A DNA stretch of 64,000 nt from Zasmidium citrigriseum (GCA_002786025.1 NHNW01000017.1:248001-312000), one strand, 5' to 3'. Shown: positions 46,179 through 56,182, numbered from the stretch's first letter. Notes: generated from the letters alone by a model not told the origin. Translations and numbers: made by a program.

Positions 46179-46657
46179 CTCGACCAAAAGCTCCCGAAAA
46201 TGTTGTCAGAAAATGGAAGGATTTAATGTGAGCGTTTCGTGCCTTTTCAACAATCCGCGAGAAGACCCCTTCAAGCCTCTTGTATTATACTTCTCTCACC
46301 CAAGACATCTACACTACACATTTACCTTTCGTAAACCCTACCAATCCGGGCCGACATTTGGGTTGCCCCAGTCGGCCGCCTATGAGCTGCTGGGAGGTGT
46401 CCAGGTGCGCCTATCTCGAGCTTATCAGGCCGCTTCGGCCAAGGGCCAAAGGACACGAGCTGCTGCTTGCATTGATCTCGGGGGTGCTAAATGGAGCAAA
46501 GGGCACGGAATAGCGCCGAGGCTGGCGAGCTCTGGTATAAAATGGAATTGTTGTTGGTTGTGAAGAGGATTTCGTTTCGTTAGGATTGAAGAGAGAAAGA
46601 GGTGACGTCGCCGAATGAGCTTTGAGCACGGACGAATTTCAAGACGACGACGACGAG
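46179..46657. promoter_or_regulatory. Shared divergent promoter of carbamoylase and hydantoinase genes
   Basis: 479 bp between the two start codons. It contains two GATA-type sites close together (46411-46427) and a TATAAAA at 46535-46541, about 117 bp upstream of the dihydropyrimidinase ATG. A C/T-rich stretch around 46290-46320 lies on the carbamoylase side. Joint control by nitrogen status is plausible. Confidence 0.6.
46411..46427 (-). promoter_or_regulatory. Pair of GATA-factor (AreA-like) sites
   Basis: On the minus strand the sequence reads TGATAA then AGATAG, separated by 5 bp. Both fit HGATAR, the site of fungal nitrogen GATA factors such as AreA/NIT2, which often needs two nearby copies. 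The location between two nitrogen-releasing enzymes supports function; it is untested. Confidence 0.55.
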
Positions 46658-48221
46658 ATGGATTTTGATTTGGTTGTCAAGAATAGCATTTTGGTGAGCT
46701 GATGAAAGATGGTGGATTAAGAAATGACATCTAACAACCATCAAGGTCACAGCGAGCGAAGTCCTCCCAGAAGGCCTCGAGCTGGGCATCAAAGACGGGA
46801 AGATTGCATGCATAGGCACAAGCCTCCCAACATCCTCCAACACCAAAGTCATCGACGCCGAGGGAGCATATGTAACGCCCGGAGGCATCGACAGCCACGT
46901 CCATCTCGCACAAGAAAACTCTCCCACTGGCGACAACTGGGAGACAGGAACACGATCAGCCATCGCAGGCGGAACAACGACCGTCATCGCCTTCGCCTCG
47001 CAAGAGAAAACCGACAAGTCATTATACCCGGTCCTGGAAGACTATCAGAAAAAGTCAAACGACCAGACTTACTGCGATTATGGTTTCCACTTCATCCTTA
47101 CCAATCCCACGCCTGAGATCCTCCGCGATGAGCTGCCTGTGCTGGCGGAGCGAGAGGGCATTACCAGTGTGAAGCTGTATATGACTTATGAGTCCAAGAA
47201 ATTGAACGACCGCGAAGTTTTAAACATCCTCTTCGCGTGTAAGCACTTAGGGATGACGACTATGATCCACGCTGAATCGCACGATATGATTAGCTTGATC
47301 ATTGAGGGACTTGAGAGGAACAAGCATACCGATCCGTATTTCCACGCCTTAGCTCGCCCGAGGATCGCAGAAGACGAGGCTTCGTATCGTGCGATTTCGT
47401 TGGCGGAGCTTGCGGATGCGCCGATGCTGATTGTGCATATGTCTTCGGATGTTGCGATTAGCCATGTGCGGGATGCTCAGACGAGGCTACTGCCCATTCA
47501 CGCAGAGACTTGTCCGCAGTATCTTTTCCTGCTGTCGGAGAAAATCAAGGGCGAGCCGCATGATCATTTCTCGGGAGCCAAGCATGTCTGTTCGCCGCCT
47601 CTGAGACACGATGTGAAGGACCTCGATGCTCTGTGGCAGTCGATCGCAAACGGAACCTTCACCACATTTTCGTCAGATCATGCACCTAGCAAGTACGACC
47701 ATCCAGGTGGCAAGAGGCTAGGCATGGTCGATGGTATACCTCGCTTCTCCAAGATCCCCAATGGCCTCCCGGGTATCGAGACCAGAGTAGCTTTACTATT
47801 CAGTCAGACTCCGGCATGCAAGCCAGCAGAAGAAGCGAAGTTGAGTCTCCCACGCTTCGTTCAGCTTGCATCGACGAATGCCGCCAAGCTATACGGCCTT
47901 GATGGGAAGAAGGGTAGCATAGCACCAGGTTACGACGCGGACCTGATCATCTGGCATCCAGGCAACAAGGGTTCGACGACCATCACCCAAAGCAATCTGC
48001 ACCATGATATCGATTATACGCCTTTTGAGGGAGTTGAGGTCGGCAATTGGCCCAGGTACACGATTCTTCGCGGAGAGGTGGTGTGGGATCAGGACAAAGG
48101 TATTGTAGGCAAGATGGGCTTCGGCCAGTATCTGAAGCGTGGTAAAGGCCAGGTTCTCGTGGGGAAGACCGGCAACGTGCCTCGTGGAATGAAGCCGGAG
48201 GAGCGACAGTACTGGCTGTGA
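46658..48221 (+). CDS. Dihydropyrimidinase / D-hydantoinase
   Basis: Two exons (46658-46693 and 46746-48221; 52-nt intron) encode 503 residues. The first exon codes only MDFDLVVKNSIL, and splicing gives the typical start FDLVVKNSILVTASEV. The binuclear metal ligands are all visible: H63 and H65 (GGIDSHVHLAQ), carboxylated K155 (SVKLYMTY), H187 (IHAESH), H243 (LIVHMSS) and D323 (FSSDHAP). The enzyme opens the ring of dihydropyrimidines and 5-substituted hydantoins to N-carbamoyl compounds. The length and C-terminus (GMKPEERQYWL) fit the eukaryotic family. The neighbour at 45138-46178 can act on its product, which makes this a likely two-step pathway. Confidence 0.92.
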
Positions 48222-48343
48222 TGAAAGTTGGCCTTTGGTGTGAAAAGCCGCTGATCCATGGTCCAGTGAGGTCCAGCCAGAAGCATTCACCTCACCAATA
48301 TGTAGGATACATGTATGCGTCACCATACCACTGTTTCCGTCAT

Positions 48344-50170
48344 TCATGAAGCGGCTACTATTCCCCATGGTCCTAGAGGATCTTCTCTCCCAGTTCGCTT
48401 GCTTCTTTCTGCAGCTTGCAGTCTCTTGACCCTCTTCACCATCAACCCAACAGTGATGGGACCAAGAAGAGTGCAGAGTAGGATCGCCCATGTAACGACA
48501 AGGAACAGTTCTGAGCTGCCACCGTCCTCGCTGGTGCCGAATGCTCCTTCACTTTCGGCCACGGAACTTATCAAAAAGCCGATCTCCCCTCGCGCCACCA
48601 TGGCACTGCCGAGAAGTGCAGCGGGATAGAGTGAGACTGGCTTCTTTGCCTGTGATGGACGTGATAGTTCTTCCGCTTGTCGAACAGCTGGTTCGGTTGC
48701 CCGAGTACGCGAGGTGCGATCTGGTTGTGGAGTCTTCGGATTCTCAGCTCGGGAGGAGAAAGGCCAGCAACCAGAGATCCCAGAATGTAGATACCTCCTC
48801 AAGATCGATGTAAATCTCGATACGCCCTGAAATCGCAAGAGGCAAAGTCCGCATAGAAGCTTTGCGAATATCATCAAAATGGAGTAGACAATACCTTTCC
48901 AGACCACCGTCCCGCCAAAAATCCTCGAGATTGGGATGGAGAAGCCGATCGAAGCGAAAAAGAATGGCTTCAACACATATTGCAAGGCAGGTTGGTAGAA
49001 CTTCTCGAAGACGTGCGCGGCACGTATGAATGTAGATTCTCGGGTTCTCTGGCCAGACCGCGGTCGCTCGCCTTCACTGCGTTCCTCGGGCCCGGACTCG
49101 TCCTTTGGTGGGTCCTTCTGCTCCTTGTTGGCCCCGGAACCACTGGCTTCTGGAGTTGGTGCGTTGATGGTAGTAGGATCATCGGCTTGGCTTTTCTGTT
49201 TGACTTCCGATGTCGCCCTTGCGCCCGCTGGTTTTACTTCTTTGCGTGCCTTGATGCATTCCATACATACGCCGTCCCACCAAGTGCTTGCAGCGCCCGC
49301 GAGATAAGCCGCAAAAAGTACTGAAGTCCCAGCATAGCTGGCGCCGGTGACGAGGGCCACCAGAACAAGCGTATGGAATACCAGTGCTGCTGCTTCAGTG
49401 CTCAAGACACCGTATACTTTGCCGTCCTTCCTGGCGGCTACGAATTTGTAGGAGTAGGCCGTGATCGGTCTCGCAACAAAGATACATATCAATGGCAGTA
49501 TGACCGCGAATGCGACTGAGACAAGCACTGGCCTGACCACCGTGACGGCGCTGAAATCAGAAGAGCTGCCGAGGTTTGAGATGATGCCGCTCATGACCAG
49601 ACCAACGATGTCGTCCATCATGGCAGCTGACGACAAGACGACACCCAGTCGGCTTTGACTCAAACCACTTGTCGAGAGAATAGTGAAGGTTGTACCGAGG
49701 GAAGTCGAGCAGAGGGCTGCGCCGGCCGCGAACGCTTGCACTTGAGTGATGTCCATGAAGCCCTGTAGGGCGAAAGACAGGCCGATAGGAGCGCTGATAC
49801 CGATGATGGCCACGATTGAAGAGAGGAAAAGGTTGGACCTGAGAGTTTTGAGGTCTGTTGAAAGCCCACCTAGACAGAATGTAAGTCGAGTTGAGGAAGG
49901 GATATCAGACTTCGATCTCGTGCCTTCAAAAACAATCAAAACGAGCCCAAGATACCCCAGTTGCATGACTGCATTCTCAATATCTTTAGGGAGCCATTCT
50001 CCGCCAGGAGTGCCCCACGCCATGCCAATGGCAATCTGCCCAATGAGTCCACAGAAGAGGATGCGGTCGAAAACGTAGTTAATGGCATTTTCCAGCAGAA
50101 GGAAGGAGGAGAGGATCAGGATCGTGATGATGCCCGGCTCGTGGTACGATAGTGCCGCTTGAGACGACAT
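48344..50170 (-). CDS. Cation/proton antiporter, CPA2 family (Kef/NhaA-like)
   Basis: About 590 residues from two exons (49924-50170 and 48344-49869) if the 54-bp segment 49870-49923 is an intron; 608 residues if it is read through. The protein has roughly 12 membrane helices, the electrogenic Asp-Asp pair in SSAAMMDDIVGLV, and a long hydrophilic central loop rich in Lys, Glu and Arg (around residues 320-390). It should exchange Na+ or K+ for protons at the plasma or an internal membrane. The proposed intron starts with GC (GAAG|GCACGA) and ends TCTAG|GT, and its removal restores VFEGGLSTDL, the family consensus. The start is the ATG at 50170; the upstream frame begins with TTG. Confidence 0.83.
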   Translation of the reverse strand: MSSQAALSYHEPGIITILILSSFLLLENAINYVFDRILFCGLIGQIAIGMAWGTPGGEWLPKDIENAVMQLGYLGLVLIVFEGTRSKSDIPSSTRLTFCLGGLSTDLKTLRSNLFLSSIVAIIGISAPIGLSFALQGFMDITQVQAFAAGAALCSTSLGTTFTILSTSGLSQSRLGVVLSSAAMMDDIVGLVMSGIISNLGSSSDFSAVTVVRPVLVSVAFAVILPLICIFVARPITAYSYKFVAARKDGKVYGVLSTEAAALVFHTLVLVALVTGASYAGTSVLFAAYLAGAASTWWDGVCMECIKARKEVKPAGARATSEVKQKSQADDPTTINAPTPEASGSGANKEQKDPPKDESGPEERSEGERPRSGQRTRESTFIRAAHVFEKFYQPALQYVLKPFFFASIGFSIPISRIFGGTVVWKGIVYSILMIFAKLLCGLCLLRFQGVSRFTSILRRYLHSGISGCWPFSSRAENPKTPQPDRTSRTRATEPAVRQAEELSRPSQAKKPVSLYPAALLGSAMVARGEIGFLISSVAESEGAFGTSEDGGSSELFLVVTWAILLCTLLGPITVGLMVKRVKRLQAAERSKRTGREDPLGPWGIVAAS

Positions 50171-50374
50171 CCTCGAACGAAGATGGGCCAATAATTGTGA
50201 GGGCTATCTTCTCATCGTTGATGTTTGGGCCAAGGAGGCACGACGGCTGATGGCGTGTCGTCGCCCTTCGTCGCCCTCCTGCAAGCAGCCGCTAGCGTAC
50301 CAGCTCTTTCCGCCAATCACGACTGGCTCCTGCCCGACCTCATCTCCTCCTCCTCCTCCTGTCCGCCTCAAAAC

Positions 50375-51069
50375 ATGTCCTTGCATCGACAACAACATGC
50401 AATGCTAACAACTAAGCGGCCGACCCAGACGACCGTCCTCTACACAGTCTCTACGCGCTCACCGGCAACCACCATCGCGGCCCGACTTGCCAGCTATGCC
50501 TTCATCATCCTCCGCGTCGCCGTGGGCATCTGTGTAGCGACGGTGATTCTGCACGAGTTCAGCAATACATCCTCCTACATCAATGGGTGGCACACTCTAG
50601 CATGGCTCGAGGACGCAATCCTCACGTCTCCGACTGGGCAATTGGCGACTCTTCTGGTCTCGAATCTCAGCTTCCTCTGGCGAATGCTCATCTGCGCGGG
50701 CATCACCTGGCTCATCCTTCGAAAAGGCTACACGGAGGAGTCCTTGCTGGTAATTCGCGGACTGGGAGTGCAGACGAGCACGAGTAGTCCAAGTTATCTA
50801 TGGACGAGCTCAACGAGATTCATTCCGACCAGTTCGATTCAGGACATTTTCATTCACGAGGCCTTCAAAGGATTTGAGGTCAGGTTCTATCTGAGCATTG
50901 TGGTGGAGGGAGAGGAAGATGTCGTGGTCGTGTTTCCGGTGAGATCGGGAATGATATAAGCTGTTGGTGAACATGCTAACAGAAGATCCAGAGCATACTA
51001 CCTCGGAGAGAAATACTGGAGCGAGTCTGGAGAGGAACGAGGGCATGCTTATACGAGCCCAAATCTTGA
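50375..51069 (+). CDS. GPI15: GPI-GlcNAc transferase subunit H (PIG-H/Gpi15)
   Basis: Two exons (50375-50938 and 50983-51069; 44-nt intron) encode 216 residues. PIG-H is a small ER protein with two adjacent membrane helices, part of the complex that makes GlcNAc-PI, the first step of GPI-anchor synthesis. The helices lie near residues 35-55 and 95-115. The conserved block is ESLLVIRGLGVQTST through TRFIPTSSIQDIFIHEAF and YLSIVVEG, and after splicing VVVFPKIQSILPRREILERVWRGTR. The upstream open frame to 50225 lacks an ATG. The stop is only 13 bp from the stop of the convergent PUS3 gene. Confidence 0.85.
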
Positions 51070-51082
51070 TACAAGACGAATA

Positions 51083-52846
51083 CTACTCATCCATGTCTGC
51101 ACCATCTGAAGGCTTACCACTACCGTTCAGGCCTTTGCGGGCTGCGTACCGAGCGTTCACGACATCAGGCGTCTCCATCCGCTCGCGACGCATGATCGGC
51201 ACATAGTCACCTACCGTGCGTGGCTTCTCGCTGCCGTCAAAGACTCGATCGCTGCTCTCCTGTCTCCCGGACCCATTTGCAAGTTCTGACTGCTGGATAG
51301 TTGGCCCTTGTCTCGAGACGACATCCATGAGACTCCAAGCCAAGACCTCATCCATCTTGCGCTTGCGCCACAGTGCCCACAACTCATCCATGATACCATT
51401 ACGGCCATGCTTTCCATCTTCGACACCCGTCGTCGCGCGCTTCGACTGATCACGGCCACCGACCTCATCCCCAATGTATACCCAGTCAAGCGCATCTACG
51501 TACCCTTGATCTGAGCCTCCGCTCCCATGAGCATGATCGCCATTGGCGAGCTTCTCAGGATTCGGGAATATGCAATCCCAAAGTACAAGCGGAACATCAC
51601 TTGCCATTTCGTACACAGGTCTCGCGGGCGTGCTCTGAATGTCGAGCAATTCGTCCACTATGCCTGGCTTCTCGTGGCCTTGACCTACCAAGAATAGGAT
51701 CTGGACCAAGTGCCGGACTTGATGCCACAGAAACGCACTCCCACGGACTTCAAAGTAGTAGAGTTTGGGGGAAGGCGTGCCAATCCCTCCACTCTGCACC
51801 TGATGGCTTGGGTCCACTTCGTGAATCCCAGCATGAAATATCCGCCGCTCGAAGTTGGAGATCTGTTTGCTCGGGTCGACCTTGCACAGATTCCGAAAGT
51901 CATGGAGACCTTCGTACTTGCTGGCCGCCTCGCTCATGGCCTCAATATCCAGCCATCCCTCTCCTGCCTTCCCCTTGGTCGATGGAGGTGCGCTGCCGGG
52001 AAGTGGTATGTAGGCCGGATTCGTGAAGAAGTACCTATAGCGCCTCTCCTTGCAATTGAACCTGGCAGAGAAATCCTCGGGTGGATTGGGACACCAAGCC
52101 AGAATCCGGATGTCGGGCGGCAGGACTCGATTGAGCAGTTGGATGTAGGGTAGCTCGTCGCGTATAGAATCGAAGACCTTTGGCCTTGGCTTCTCAGTCT
52201 CCTCGGCGTCTGCCATCTCCTTGTCCACATCCTCGTTCTCCACTTGCGGTCGTTCCTTCGGTCTGTTGCTCCTCACCCTCACCCCAATAACCTGCCCAAA
52301 AGCACTTACGCCCCTGTCCGTCCTCCCACATTTACTATAATCACACCCATCCCACGAGACCTCATCCTCACTCTGCCCCTCTTTCCACCTCGGAAAAATC
52401 AACTTCGTCTTCGTCAAGGCCTTCCACACCTCCTCTTCAATCGTCGGCAACGGCGTGGTATTATTACTATGATGCTCAAAGCCATTGTAATTCCCTCCCA
52501 GATAGGCGAATTTCAATGCGATCAAGCGGGTGTTGTATTTGCTCGGATCGAAGGGTTTGGACTTTTTCTGCTTCTTTTTGGGTGGGTTGGGGGAGGGTTG
52601 GTGGGAGTGTTTGGCGTTTTGGGCACGGAGTTGGGACTCGAGGAGGTTTACGCGGGCGATTAGGTCGGATGTGGACCAGGTTGAGTAGTTGGGTGGGTTC
52701 TCCATGGTTTTGGGGTGGGTGTGGGATTGATGAAGGGTGCGTTGTTGGCGTGGTCGCGTGATGATTTGCGGAGAGCAGGAGATGCGAATGTTGTCATGGA
52801 GTGGTAGGCATCTCTGTCGGAAGTGCTGCAGAGGGCGCAACCTCAT
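51083..52846 (-). CDS. DEG1: tRNA pseudouridine synthase Pus3/Deg1
   Basis: A single-exon gene for 587 residues. It belongs to the TruA family, which makes pseudouridine 38/39 in the tRNA anticodon arm. Catalytic Asp lies in KCGRTDRGVSAFGQVI. Other blocks are KFAYLGGNYNGFEHH, IQLLNRVLPPDIRILAW, FSARFNCKERRYRYFF, HDFRNLCKVD and GSAFLWHQVRHLVQILFLVG. A basic run KKKQKKSKPF is a possible nuclear signal. Two starts are possible: the ATG at 52846 adds ~47 Arg-rich residues resembling a mitochondrial presequence, and a later in-frame ATG begins MENPPNYSTW. Dual localisation is plausible. The C-terminal ~120 residues are variable. Confidence 0.9.
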   Translation of the reverse strand: MRLRPLQHFRQRCLPLHDNIRISCSPQIITRPRQQRTLHQSHTHPKTMENPPNYSTWSTSDLIARVNLLESQLRAQNAKHSHQPSPNPPKKKQKKSKPFDPSKYNTRLIALKFAYLGGNYNGFEHHSNNTTPLPTIEEEVWKALTKTKLIFPRWKEGQSEDEVSWDGCDYSKCGRTDRGVSAFGQVIGVRVRSNRPKERPQVENEDVDKEMADAEETEKPRPKVFDSIRDELPYIQLLNRVLPPDIRILAWCPNPPEDFSARFNCKERRYRYFFTNPAYIPLPGSAPPSTKGKAGEGWLDIEAMSEAASKYEGLHDFRNLCKVDPSKQISNFERRIFHAGIHEVDPSHQVQSGGIGTPSPKLYYFEVRGSAFLWHQVRHLVQILFLVGQGHEKPGIVDELLDIQSTPARPVYEMASDVPLVLWDCIFPNPEKLANGDHAHGSGGSDQGYVDALDWVYIGDEVGGRDQSKRATTGVEDGKHGRNGIMDELWALWRKRKMDEVLAWSLMDVVSRQGPTIQQSELANGSGRQESSDRVFDGSEKPRTVGDYVPIMRRERMETPDVVNARYAARKGLNGSGKPSDGADMDE

Positions 52847-53100
52847 GATATGTTGTGAGTAATGAGCTACAGTTGGACTCGAAGTTTTGGGTCGAGGTCC
52901 CAGATTGATGCCTGGATGCCTGAAAATTCAAACGTCACCTCCTTCGTTCTTTCCTCTGCATCTGGAAGTGAACCGCCATCCACCTTCCGCTCAAATCACT
53001 CTCTCCGCAAACTTGCTTCAGTCCAAGCCGTTGAAAGACTTACTAGACCCTTACTCTTTGGCCAACATGCGTGGGATCCGGATTCAATTCGCAGCAGAAG

Positions 53101-55032
53101 ATGGCCGAGCTCACCTGGCAAGCAGTGGCTGCCGCCAACATCCTTGAAGCACGCAAGAAGAAAGGTCGAATCGCCAGCAAAAAATCGAGAACGGGTTGCA
53201 CAACTTGCAAGTCACGACGTATCAAATGTGGAGAGGAACGACCGCAGTGCCGTAATTGCACAACCAGCGGTCGAAGGTGTGGTGGCTACACTATCTCCAC
53301 GGACAGCGACAAGAGCAGTGCCTCTCTCATCGGCAAGCAGCTATCGCAAACGCTTGGCCTGAAGGAGAACGAGATTCGAACTTTCGATTACTTCCTTTCG
53401 TGGACCGCTCCTCGCATGGCAGGCTCACTCGATCGAGACTTCTGGTGTGGCCAAGTCCTACAGGTGGCCCAAGGTGAACCAATAGTGCTGGACGCGCTGT
53501 TAGCCATCTCAACTCTCTACGAACACCCACAGTTTATGAAGAGTTTCTACCCGCCCGAGCGCGAAAACTCCACAGATCCCAAATATCAGAATGGCGTGGT
53601 GAATATTACTCACCCAGCCATGTCACGACCGCCGATTGATGAATTTCACGCCAGCGCTCTGATGTACTACAATCGCGCTATGGAGCGCTTCAGAAAGCGC
53701 CTGGAAGCGGGTGAAGCAACTCCTCTGCTGGCGCTTCTCACCTGCGCTCTTTTCATCTGCACCGAGGTCATTCGAGACAACGTCTTTGGAGCATTGGTTC
53801 TCTTCACACAAGGAGTGAAGCTGCTCCACGAACATGCGCCTGTTGAGGGCAAGGAGTGCGCGCTTTTCACAAATTTGAAGCTCATGTTTGCGCGACTGGG
53901 CCTGCAGACAGCGCTTTTCGGTCACTCCGGGCGGGTGGACGTTCCTAACGAGCTTGCCAAGGTGAACGCAGAGCACGGCTTTCTCAGCGTGATGCATGCT
54001 CGCACGTCGCTGTACTCTCTAAGTACTGATGTGCACGACTGCATCCGCGATGCCGCAGAATTCAGAAGTGGGCTTGACACACACTACCCGCCGACCGACT
54101 TTGTCAATGACTATCCGGGTGAGGCCATTCACCCCGGTGGTGGGAACCCGCCTGATGGAGTGACACGATTATACTACGGCTGCGTCGATGTTGAAACCAT
54201 GGCGCCTGGGCTTTCTAGAGCTTGGAATGACGAGTGTTCCCCGATGCAATCAATACTACCATGGTACCAGCCATCTGAACAGATCCTCGAGAGGCAGCGC
54301 AACCTGCGAGAACGACTTCAGCAATGGCATAAGGCGTTCAACAAGTCGTCGTTCGCCAAGGCAGAGAACGAGACGAACGCAACTTTGTTGATGCACTTCA
54401 ATCTCTTTGCAATCTGGCTTGATTGTTGTCTATCGCCATTTGAGACAGCCTTTGACCAACACGTGTCGCAGTTCAAGGAAGTTCTTCGCTTGGCGGACAT
54501 CTTCATAAGGTGCAAATCTGATCGACCGACATTCGTGAGTGATCTCATCCGCTTGGTCATGGACCCGGCGTCGGACATCTACTGACAGTTTGACAGACAT
54601 TGGAAGCAGGTGTGGTGCCGCACTTGTATTTCGTGGCCACAAAGTGTCGAGTCCCTTCCATGCGTCGAAGAGCTATCGACTTGATGCGCAAAGTATGTGG
54701 TATCATCAATCGCTATTGTACAATGCTTACAATCATAGGCACCCCTGAAAGAGGCCATGCATGGTTCTGCCTCCGCCGCCGAATTCGTCAGCCGCCTCGT
54801 TGCCATTGAGGAAGAAGACCTGTTCTCATATCCGACTCCTCCAGGATCTCTTCGCAACGCCAGCCAATCCCCGCCGCTCGACGACTCTCTCTTTCCTGCA
54901 GAAGATAAGAGGGTGCAACATCTCGAAATCTTGATGAATAAGCCTGCAAACCGCTTCGAGATTCGTGTGACTCGTCATTCGTTTGATGCGACTGGTCAAC
55001 GCATCAAGTCTGTCGTGGATTATCCGATATGA
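53101..55032 (+). CDS. Zn2Cys6 transcription factor
   Basis: Three exons (53101-54534, 54597-54692, 54739-55032) encode 607 residues; introns are 62 and 46 nt. The zinc cluster cysteines are C33, C36, C43, C50, C53 and C60, after a basic stretch (EARKKKGRIASKKSR). The middle region (ISTLYEHPQF, ALMYYNRAMERFRKRL, HLYFVATKC, RRRAIDLM) is the fungal-specific domain of regulators often found beside metabolic genes. The first ATG in frame is at 53101; a longer frame to 53071 starts with GTG. A degraded copy of the last ~170 codons lies at 56300-56817. Its target may be the esterase at 57430-59273. Confidence 0.87.
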
Positions 55033-55122
55033 AATGGGTTGTTTGGTGGAGGCCGCGGATTCTTCAAAGCTCGTATGTCAGCAGTCAATCCAGCAATCGA
55101 TTCTAGGTCGGCAACTAACGTC

Positions 55123-55430
55123 TCAGGAGTAGCCGGAGTTCACACGAGCCTGAGCTTCCTTCTGGACAGGATGTCAGTACCATCCAACGCCATACGCCAG
55201 CAGACTCTTACAATATCTCGACGGCCGAGTCCCATCACAGCTGCTATCCCATCTTGATTCCTCAACCGAACCTCGCGCATGTACGCCGCCTGACTGAACT
55301 CTCCATTGGCACCATCGGAGTTCTGCGAAGGAGGGGCCGTGAAGAAGTAGCGAGTGGTAGCATATCCGAGCAGAACAGACGCTCCGGCCGCGGCGACTAC
55401 GCCCAAGACGACGACTTGGTTGTTGACCAT
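55123..55430 (-). CDS. Small single-pass membrane protein
   Basis: Two exons (55212-55430 and 55123-55161) give 85 residues. The intron is 50 nt with GTAAGA donor, CTGAC branch and CCAG acceptor. The N-terminus MVNNQVVVLGVVAAAGASVLLGYATTRYFF is a hydrophobic helix, probably a signal anchor. The rest is hydrophilic with AAYMREVRLRNQDGIAAVMG, which looks like an amphipathic helix. I do not recognise the family. If the intron is not removed the frame ends at 55140 with a longer basic tail. Typical intron features make the spliced form more likely. Confidence 0.5.
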
Positions 55431-56031
55431 GGTGGTTGTGGTCGAGGGCGGTTCTGGGTAAACGAGTGACTGGTACAGGCGACGGACAGGCGAGAAGAAT
55501 TCGACGCTCTGCGGAAGATAAGGAACAGGTTCAACGGGTTGCGAAGTCCTCTTTGTAGGACCGTCATGCACCTTGCAATGTCGCACAGCATATGGCAGGC
55601 AGGCAGACCCACTGGTTTCTCGTGCCCGGCTGTTATTCGGTTCTCGCTTAGGTCGTATTAATACGCCCGCTCGCGGTGTTTGCAAACGCTATCCCCAACG
55701 AACAGGCCGAACACCATAACGGGAGGCAGGATTGCCCCCTGCGTTTGGTGCTATGCAGAATATGCAAACATTGACCCACGGAAGACAAGAATTCATTGGA
55801 CAGGAATCCTCTGACCTGAACATAGTCAGTGCGCACGATTCTATTGGCCACGCCTTCTGTAGAAGTTCGGCAGAACTTCTTTGAGTGAATGTTTTCCTTT
55901 CCAGCAGACCAATCCCGTCGTTGTTTCCTGGCTCGCCTGGGAAATGGACCCCGGAATCTGATGGATCTCGCTTGATATATGATTATGTGGTGGCTATGCT
56001 GCTGCTATATTCATGGCTTCATTGATTGCTT
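55431..56031. other. Intergenic region with a short perfect palindrome
   Basis: 600 bp between the small membrane-protein gene and the esterase relic. It contains an inverted repeat AGAAGTTC-GGCA-GAACTTCT at 55861-55880. No gene is recognised. Confidence 0.5.
55861..55880. repeat. Perfect 8-bp inverted repeat with 4-bp loop
   Basis: AGAAGTTC and GAACTTCT flank GGCA. It could form a hairpin or be a dimeric binding site. Its role is unknown. Confidence 0.7.
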
Positions 56032-56120
56032 CCATTCCTCCTCGGTAGCATTTGAAACACACGCCACAGGTTTGATATAATCGGTCCCTCCCCTCGCCAG
56101 AATCAGATATTCATATGCTG
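56032..56120 (-). pseudogene. Relic of a carboxylesterase 3' end
   Basis: About 89 bp on the minus strand resemble the last codons of the intact esterase (near 57424-57514). The translated relic reads YLILARGGTDYIKPVACVSNATEE, against INDLILARKGTDCSGLVACGASATE in the intact gene. The stop TAG has become GAG. The similarity ends at 56120, so the body of the copy is missing. Confidence 0.75.
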
Positions 56121-56182
56121 AAGCATCAACTAACGAGACGACTGATGAATCAACTGATGGGACAGAGAAGAAGATTGGCGAC

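Noticed and set aside
47139..48221. Dihydropyrimidinase starting at 47139
   Set aside because: That start would be GTG and would remove the metal-binding HVH motif; the frame continues upstream to a spliced first exon with ATG at 46658.
50225..50374. Upstream extension of PIG-H
   Set aside because: The frame has no ATG before 50375 and the sequence is a CTC-repeat-rich leader.
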